Assembly (NCBI GenBank): GCA_035967975.1
Contig: JAWQFQ010000009.1
Location: 25,304 to 89,303 of the forward strand
Source of the DNA: Scytonema sp035967975
Lineage (GTDB): Bacteria; Cyanobacteriota; Cyanobacteriia; Cyanobacteriales; Nostocaceae
Length of the DNA stretch: 64,000 nt
Direction: 5' to 3'
In this document: piece by piece, positions 9,423-14,711 of the stretch
How the letters are laid out: every line of letters starts with the position of its first letter
How positions within the stretch are numbered: the stretch's first letter is position 1
Notes under the pieces: model-generated
The model's database searches: none
Seen by the model: only the letters and a program-made list of their open reading frames with translations
What the model was told of the DNA's origin: nothing
Made by a program: the position numbers and the translations under genes

Positions 9423-11210
9423 CTTGAAACGTAGCGATTCCCGGTAACGGGATTGAAACTTTTTCTTCATCTTCAATATTCAAAACTAAACCTTTAACTT
9501 GAAACGTAGCGATTCCCGGTAACGGGATTGAAACGTTTTTTTAATGCAAGTTCAGATTTTATGTCTAGTTCTTGAAACGTAGCGATTCCCGGTAACGGGA
9601 TTGAAACATCCCAACTGCAATTGTATTTGAAAGAGCGGATTATGCTTGAAACGTAGCGATTCCCGGTAACGGGATTGAAACGTCCGGATTACCGAAGCTA
9701 CTCCTTTAAATTTTATGCTTGAAACGTAGCGATTCCCGGTAACGGGATTGAAACCATTAGGGCTTTACTAAATAAATGTCCTATCTGCATACTTGAAACG
9801 TAGCGATTCCCGGTAACGGGATTGAAACACGAGTGATTTAGCCCTTTACCCATTGCTGATGGCATCTTGAAACGTAGCGATTCCCGGTAACGGGATTGAA
9901 ACAATAATCTTCCATCACCAGTAAAGGTTACGTTAGCTCTTGAAACGTAGCGATTCCCGGTAACGGGATTGAAACTTTTCAAATATAAGCTAAGTTTATC
10001 AAGCCACTTTGCTTGAAACGTAGCGATTCCCGGTAACGGGATTGAAACGTCGCAGCTTCAACAGTTAACGCAGAGGCAGCAAACTTGAAACGTAGCGATT
10101 CCCGGTAACGGGATTGAAACCGTAGAAGAAAATACAGACAGTACGAGACAATTGACTTGAAACGTAGCGATTCCCGGTAACGGGATTGAAACCTACGGAT
10201 TCTCGGCAATTAAATAAGATGCTTGAACTTGAAACGTAGCGATTCCCGGTAACGGGATTGAAACGAATGAAAATAATCCGTTAAAACTTGTTCGCAAAGC
10301 TTGAAACGTAGCGATTCCCGGTAACGGGATTGAAACATAAATTGAGCATTTGATTCTCATCCTCAATTAGCTTCTTGAAACGTAGCGATTCCCGGTAACG
10401 GGATTGAAACTTAGCATCCAGCGATTCTCTTGACACTACTACTAAAGCTTGAAACGTAGCGATTCCCGGTAACGGGATTGAAACATAGACAAACAATCAT
10501 TTTCACTTGGAAAACCAAGCTTGAAACGTAGCGATTCCCGGTAACGGGATTGAAACTTTAACTTGTATTAAAAAACTAAGTGTGCGTACTATTGCTTGAA
10601 ACGTAGCGATTCCCGGTAACGGGATTGAAACGAAAATTTATCCATTGAAGACCTGCCAGATGACGAGGCTTGAAACGTAGCGATTCCCGGTAACGGGATT
10701 GAAACAAAAGCCTGCAGTCCGTACTAAAATCCCGTCTAAATCCTTGAAACGTAGCGATTCCCGGTAACGGGATTGAAACCAGCTTCTAGAAATATTGGCA
10801 CGCCTATAAATGGCGGCTTGAAACGTAGCGATTCCCGGTAACGGGATTGAAACTGTTCTAGATAGACTTGATAGATTGCTGTTAATTCTGCTTGAAACGT
10901 AGCGATTCCCGGTAACGGGATTGAAACTAAAAAATTTAGATACCACGGTGACAGAAGTGTCACTCCTTGAAACGTAGCGATTCCCGGTAACGGGATTGAA
11001 ACAAGACAAGTCTGTTGAAGAAATCAATCAATCAAGTCACTTGAAACGTAGCGATTCCCGGTAACGGGATTGAAACGAATTAACATTTACTTCGTTCGTA
11101 TTAGCTAACATACTTGAAACGTAGCGATTCCCGGTAACGGGATTGAAACAAAGAAATCACGGCTAAGGCTACTGGCAAGGAGCCCGACTTGAAACGTAGC
11201 GATTCCCGGT
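9423..11210 (+). CRISPR. CRISPR array 1: 25 repeats of 37 nt (last one truncated), 24 spacers
   Basis: The repeat begins CTTGAAACGTAGCGATTC and ends CCGGTAACGGGATTGAAAC. Copies start at 9423, 9498, 9571, 9645, 9718, 9792, 9866, 9939, 10012, 10084, 10156, 10228, 10300, 10374, 10448, 10520, 10595, 10669, 10743, 10817, 10891, 10966, 11040, 11113 and 11188. Spacers are 35-38 nt. All repeats look identical except the last, which stops after 23 bases (11188-11210). The 3' end ATTGAAAC is the usual crRNA 5' tag, so transcription is on the + strand from the leader at 9161-9422. The repeat folds into TCCCG-GTAA-CGGGA, a short stem with a GNRA tetraloop. It lies right behind the III-D and cas3 genes, its likely users. 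Confidence 0.98.
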
Positions 11211-11294
11211 TAAACCACCTTGCATACTACAGTTGTGTTGTAACATAACCTTGCTGGTTTAGTAAAATTACTCTTAAACTTATCTAACAGATTT

Positions 11295-11522
11295 ATGACT
11301 AATAGAGAAGTACTTAGAAGCGTTGCCGCAGAAATTCAATTGTTCAATCATATTGAGCAGAAGGAAACTTTTTTGTTTGTGCTCGGAGCATTATTTTCGA
11401 GAGTGATTAGCTTAAAAAAAGCAGCAGAAATTATGGAAATAGAACCTAATGTCTTTCTAGAGCTATTAGACATCAAAAGACAAGGGCAATCGGAATACCC
11501 CCTTTCCATAGCCATGCTATAA
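11295..11522 (+). CDS. Small UPF0175-like helix-turn-helix protein
   Basis: The protein has 75 residues. Residues 36-55 (ISLKKAAEIMEIEPNVFLEL) look like the helix-turn-helix core of UPF0175-type proteins, a family often annotated as antitoxin-like. No partner toxin is visible next to it. It sits 84 bp behind the truncated end of array 1 and 34 bp before the unrecognised gene at 11557, on the same strand, so the two may be co-transcribed. There is no clear Shine-Dalgarno before the ATG. It could instead be a remnant of a regulator carried with the CRISPR island. Confidence 0.5.
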   Translation: MTNREVLRSVAAEIQLFNHIEQKETFLFVLGALFSRVISLKKAAEIMEIEPNVFLELLDIKRQGQSEYPLSIAML

Positions 11523-11556
11523 ATAATTCAGCAAACAACCCAAGGCTCCAGTCCCG

Positions 11557-12315
11557 ATGACAGAGCAATTAATGATTACTAAAGTATTCAGTAATTACGC
11601 TGATACATTCCTCATGTTGGGTTTAGCCCGACTTACCGAATATGCTTTGCATAAAACAAAACAAAAAAGTTCAATTCAATTGCTAGATAGAGGTACAGCC
11701 TATATTCTCCAATTCAAACAGCCTATTAATATCGAACCCATTACCAAAATCCGTTATACTGACCCTTTTCCTGTAGTGAAAGGAAAAAACACTGATACCA
11801 GCAAAATTCCCGCAAATGTGGAAATTTTTGACACGGTAGAACAAAGCAAGACTCGCAAGCTTTATCGAGATTTTCTCTTTCAACAGCGAGGAAAAATCGA
11901 AAACCTGGAGGAAGCACCCAAACCACCGGATTCACGCACCCAAAATGGTGTATTTCTCACACAAATGCGTTGCGATCGCAATCACAATGACCTATGGATG
12001 GGTAGTTGGGAATTGCAGGAAAACTATGGTGATTTAATTGCAGCGCTTTTTGAGGGTTTTAGTCAAGAAGATGGGGGAGTTGAAACGGTTACAAAGATAT
12101 TCCAAAAAAACACGGGTCGCAAATTACCAAGTATTGGGAGTGCTGTGAGAGTTTATTTACCTACCTCTGTACTAGGGGTGAACCGGATTAAAGCCGATCG
12201 CAATAAATTCGATTCGCAAAAAGCAGATTGGTTGAGTTTGTGGTTAATTGCTACCGGGTTATTTCATTATGGAATTGCTGAGAGGGTAAAAATAAGCGAT
12301 CGCTTTCCTGCTTGA
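11557..12315 (+). CDS. Unrecognised protein ending inside CRISPR array 2, possible Cas8-like large-subunit fragment
   Basis: The 252-residue protein has no motif that I can name. It is soluble, mixed alpha/beta, with a helical start (FSNYADTFLMLGLARL, 11-26) and a middle part rich in charged residues. The TGA stop (12313-12315) is formed by bases 3-5 of the first repeat of array 2, so the natural C-terminus has probably been lost. Position between CRISPR arrays, size and the presence of a Cas3 nearby make an N-terminal piece of a type I large subunit (Cas8) a reasonable guess, but this is inference. It could equally be a cyanobacterial CRISPR-linked protein of unknown function. Confidence 0.4.
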   Translation: MTEQLMITKVFSNYADTFLMLGLARLTEYALHKTKQKSSIQLLDRGTAYILQFKQPINIEPITKIRYTDPFPVVKGKNTDTSKIPANVEIFDTVEQSKTRKLYRDFLFQQRGKIENLEEAPKPPDSRTQNGVFLTQMRCDRNHNDLWMGSWELQENYGDLIAALFEGFSQEDGGVETVTKIFQKNTGRKLPSIGSAVRVYLPTSVLGVNRIKADRNKFDSQKADWLSLWLIATGLFHYGIAERVKISDRFPA

Positions 12316-12871
12316 AATGTAGCGACCCCCGGCAACGGGACTGAAACAGGATTTTGTTGAACGCTTAAAACTATTTGGTTGTACCTTGAAATGTAGCGAC
12401 CCCCGGCAACGGGACTGAAACCCACTAACCAGCAAATCAGAATCGGTACATTTGACACTACTTGAAATGTAGCGACCCCCGGCAACGGGACTGAAACATT
12501 TACGTAAAGAACTTGAGCTTCGTGAAGTACGGGCTTGAAATGTAGCGACCCCCGGCAACGGGACTGAAACGGGACGGATACTTTCCTACAGTGTGTGGCA
12601 CAACTGAAGCCTTGAAATGTAGCGACCCCCGGCAACGGGACTGAAACATAAATTCGACCAACAACTGCGCCATGTTCACCAGGCCTTGAAATGTAGCGAC
12701 CCCCGGCAACGGGACTGAAACTTTCCTGAACCCATTCGACCAATAAACCAGATGGGCTTGAAATGTAGCGACCCCCGGCAACGGGACTGAAACAAAATTA
12801 TCAGGGTAGGTTGCGGGTTTGAGCCAATTCTTGAATGTCACCATACCCAAAAGATTTCAGGGTCTGGAAGC
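12311..12871 (+). CRISPR. CRISPR array 2: 7 intact 37-nt repeats plus one decayed terminal repeat
   Basis: The repeat begins CTTGAAATGTAGCGACCC and ends CCGGCAACGGGACTGAAAC. Intact copies start at 12311, 12385, 12461, 12534, 12611, 12685 and 12757. After a 36-base spacer a decayed eighth copy starts at 12830 (CTTGAATGT...) and appears to end with AGGGTCTGGAAGC at 12871. The repeat differs from that of array 1 at five positions, all transitions, and keeps the hairpin CCCG-GCAA-CGGG with a GNRA loop. There is no leader: the first repeat directly follows, and overlaps by five bases, the gene at 11557-12315. The decayed end again marks the right side as leader-distal. Confidence 0.95.
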
Positions 12872-13200
12872 ATAAGCTAGCATTTCAGTGTCGGAAACCC
12901 TTATTGTTACGTGACCTAATTGTCAGAGAGTCCTAACAATGGAACCATAACTTGTCCTAGGACGCAAATCGGAAGCATAAAGCTATGCGTGAGTCCTAAA
13001 ATGAAAGCATCCTTTGAACCTAATAAAAACGTTGGTCGAACACAAGTTCTATTTTATACATCCTTCCTGGGCTTAAGTTTGGGGCTTAGAAGCATAATTT
13101 GTCCTTTTGGCGATTGGAAGCATATAGCGTCTTTTGCGGACAAGTAATCGTTCCAGTGACAGGAATTTTCTACTTTCGTTCCTGAGTGGAAGCACATCGT
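12863..13200 (+). repeat. Recurring GGAAGCATA motif, possible decayed CRISPR repeats
   Basis: Between arrays 2 and 3 lies about 380 bp without a convincing gene. GGAAGCATAA or near matches occur at 12866, 12941 (GGAACCATAA), 12971, 13003 (GAAAGCAT), 13088 (AGAAGCATAA), 13116 and 13188 (GGAAGCACAT). Several are preceded by TCCT at 8-20 bases. The step from 13116 to 13188 is 72 bases and from 12971 to 13116 is 145, close to one and two repeat-spacer units; the copy at 12866 is the end of the decayed repeat of array 2. This suggests remains of an old array, but the other steps (75, 30, 32, 85, 28) do not fit a single period. Confidence 0.5.
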
Positions 13201-13250
13201 GGCAGTAACTGCCATCATCTGCTTCAAGTTACAAATACAGTTACGGCGAG

Positions 13251-13434
13251 CTTTGAACTTCTTCGGAAGTTGAACTAATGGAAACTATAGCCCTGTGCTC
13301 CAGGAGTAATCAAAAGAGTCGAGGCTTTGAACTTCTTCGGAAGTTGAACTAATGGAAACCATTAAAAGTCGGCGGGTAAAACCGAAGACAAAAACTCATC
13401 TTTGAACTTCTTCGGAAGTTGAACTAATGGAAAC
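13251..13434 (+). CRISPR. CRISPR array 3: three 35-nt repeats, two spacers
   Basis: Repeats at 13251-13285, 13325-13359 and 13400-13434 are identical; each begins CTTTGAACTTCTTCGG and ends AAGTTGAACTAATGGAAAC. Spacers are 39 and 40 nt. The repeat is unrelated to arrays 1 and 2 and folds into a 6-bp stem AACTTC/GAAGTT closed by a UUCG loop in the C(UUCG)G context. A weak match (GAAGTTGAATTATAGGA) lies at about 13461-13477, too close to be a regular fourth repeat. The GGAAAC end suggests + strand transcription. A cas2 gene follows 281 bp downstream. The system that would use this array is not in the window. Confidence 0.93.
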
Positions 13435-13540
13435 ACAAATTCTCAAATCCTTCGTTTTTAGAAGTTGAATTATAGGACTCCTATTTAATTTTTATAAAGG
13501 TGGATACCAAGAGAAAGAACTGATTTCCTATTGTCTGTTG

Positions 13541-13696
13541 CCTATTCCCTATTGCCCATTACCTATTGCCCATTACCTATTGCCCATTGCCTATTGCCCA
13601 TTACCTATTGCCCATTACCTATTACCTATTGCCCATTGCCTATTGCCCATTACCTATTGCCCATTGCCTATTGCCCATTGCCTATTGCCCATTACC
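13541..13696 (+). repeat. Heptamer tandem repeat (STRR type), CCTATTG/CCCATTA units
   Basis: About 22 consecutive 7-base units alternate CCTATTG, CCCATTA, CCCATTG and CCTATTA. Such short tandemly repeated heptamers are typical of filamentous cyanobacteria. The tract is open in several frames, which is why spurious reading frames rich in LPI and AHC run through it. It ends only 19 bases before the cas2 start. Confidence 0.95.
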
Positions 13697-13715
13697 TCTT
13701 TATCTACTTCCCCAA

Positions 13716-13994
13716 ATGTTTTATTTGGTTTGCTACGACATCGTTAGCGATACCCGTCGCAATAAGGTGTCAAAACTCCTAGAAACCTATGGATTGAGGG
13801 TACAAAAGTCGGTTTTTGAGTGCGTGTTGGACGAGAACCAGTACCAAATACTATCTAAATATCTTGTCCGACTGGTCAATAAAAACGAAGACCAAATCCG
13901 TTTTTACCCCATGTCTGCACATAATCGTTGCAAGGTTGCAGTGTTAGGAACACAACCGCAATTTACTGTAGATGATGCAGCGTTTATTGTCTGA
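13716..13994 (+). CDS. cas2: Cas2 adaptation endoribonuclease-fold protein
   Basis: The 92-residue protein matches Cas2: MFYLVCYDIVSDTRR at the start with the conserved Asp (8) after the first beta strand, followed by helix KVSKLLETYGLRVQKSVFEC and a C-terminal RFYPM strand. Cas2 dimers bridge Cas1 dimers in the spacer integrase. The start chosen is the ATG at 13716; the frame is open further upstream, but only through the heptamer repeat. No Shine-Dalgarno is visible, since the repeat lies directly upstream. There is no cas1 or cas4 next to it, so it must work with a Cas1 from elsewhere or be a leftover. It may have belonged with array 3. Confidence 0.92.
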   Translation: MFYLVCYDIVSDTRRNKVSKLLETYGLRVQKSVFECVLDENQYQILSKYLVRLVNKNEDQIRFYPMSAHNRCKVAVLGTQPQFTVDDAAFIV

Positions 13995-14318
13995 ATAAGG
14001 TTAAGCCCTAAATTAAAATTTGGGCTGAAAACTCAACCCCGTTAAAACGGTTTAAAAACCATATAAAGTCAGATAAATCTGACTTGAGCTATAAGCTGCG
14101 AAATTTATTTCTTAGCTCAAAACCTACGCAGTATTGCTTTCACTTTTAACTTAAACCAATGACTATTTGGAAACAAGCGCGATCGCCACCGCTTTGGGAA
14201 AAATTATCCGCTTCGTTAAAAGGCAATAGGCAATAAGGAAATCCCCATAATTAAAATCAGGGGATTTAAATAAGGACGCCTTGCTGAATAGTACGGGAGC
14301 ATCTGTCAACAAATTTTT
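13995..14318. other. Gene-free stretch between cas2 and brnA
   Basis: There is no supported gene. It contains a hairpin AGCCC/GGGCT at 14004-14026 just behind cas2 and a second hairpin AAATCCCC/GGGGATTT at 14239-14267. The second is followed by AT-rich sequence and could end transcription from either side. Confidence 0.45.
14239..14267. terminator. Hairpin AAATCCCC/GGGGATTT, possible terminator
   Basis: A perfect 8-bp stem has a 13-base AT-rich loop and lies between cas2 (+) and brnA (-). It could serve either side, but a strong U-tract is lacking. Confidence 0.4.
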
Positions 14319-14561
14319 TTATGTATGCATTGCGTTAATGAGAGCTTTATACTCCCCACCTTGAGCCTGAAACCACTTCAACACATCAGGCTCAATTTGA
14401 ACCAACTGCTGCGCTTGAGTTGCAGGAATCCGTAAAGTTGCCTTCTCAAAAAACTCCTCTGTTAACGGAGGAATATCAGAGTAATCAATTTCATCATCAT
14501 CCATAGCCTCTAATGCTGCCCAGTTAGTACGAGAGGTACTGCTCAAGTCTTTGCCGCTCAT
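14319..14561 (-). CDS. brnA: BrnA-type antitoxin
   Basis: The 80-residue protein has the BrnA pattern: a Trp, then MDDDEIDYSDIPPLTEEFF (20-38) in the middle, and a C-terminal ribbon-helix-helix-like part with VLKWFQAQGGEYKALIN (59-75). BrnA antitoxins bind and repress the operon and neutralise the RelE-fold ribonuclease BrnT. It overlaps the 3' end of a brnT fragment by 38 bp in another frame, as in intact brnTA operons. As brnT has lost its 5' half, the operon promoter is missing too, so this antitoxin is an orphan and may not be expressed. Confidence 0.8.
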   Translation of the reverse strand: MSGKDLSSTSRTNWAALEAMDDDEIDYSDIPPLTEEFFEKATLRIPATQAQQLVQIEPDVLKWFQAQGGEYKALINAMHT

Positions 14562-14623
14562 ATCGATTTGCCCTTCGCGCTGAAATAATCCGAATTACAT
14601 CATTTTGTCGTTCCGTCCAAACT
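14524..14623 (-). pseudogene. brnT: 3' remnant of BrnT toxin gene
   Basis: Reading the minus strand from about 14623 to the TAA at 14524-14526 gives TIVWTERQNDVIRIISARRA and then NRYERQRLEQYLSY. The DVIRIISARRA core is the hallmark C-terminus of BrnT toxins. The N-terminal two thirds, with the catalytic residues, is absent and replaced by a transposase remnant on the other strand that begins exactly at the break (14624). It is too short for the usual gene predictions. The toxin must be inactive. Confidence 0.75.
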
Positions 14624-14710
14624 ATGGTAGAAGATAAAGTTATTGCAGAGCAACTGTCTGCATTACTCACACCAGCTATCACTTCACAAGAAAACTACTA
14701 TCGGGAGTAA
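14624..14710 (+). mobile_element. IS4-type transposase N-terminal remnant
   Basis: An ATG frame encodes 28 residues, MVEDKVIAEQLSALLTPAIT followed by SQENYYRE, then TAA. As far as I remember it, this is the usual beginning of a group of cyanobacterial IS4-family transposases. The rest of the element is gone: the frame ends two bases before the haemagglutinin gene stop (14712). The left edge coincides with the break in brnT. Confidence 0.5.
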
Positions 14711-14711
14711 G

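Noticed and set aside
9713..11027. Minus-strand reading frames with repeated FNPVTGNRYVS / FQSRYRESLRFK / VSIPLPGIATFQA peptides
   Set aside because: They are translations of the CRISPR repeats of array 1 in three frames, not genes.
11211..11271. Inverted repeat TAAACCA / TGGTTTA behind array 1 as a terminator
   Set aside because: The arms are short, 37 bases apart and without a U-tract; not strong enough to call.
12259..12850. Minus-strand frames with repeated FSPVAGGRYIS / VPLPGVATFQ peptides
   Set aside because: They are translations of the array 2 repeats.
12920..13147. 75-residue plus-strand frame between arrays 2 and 3
   Set aside because: It runs through the GGAAGCATA repeats, has no ribosome site and no protein-like pattern.
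13435..13480. A fourth repeat of array 3
   Set aside because: The weak match would leave a spacer of only about ten bases, so it is at most a decayed fragment.
13531..13715. Frames rich in LPITYCPLPIAH over the heptamer tract
   Set aside because: They are read from the tandem repeat; the true cas2 start is after the tract.
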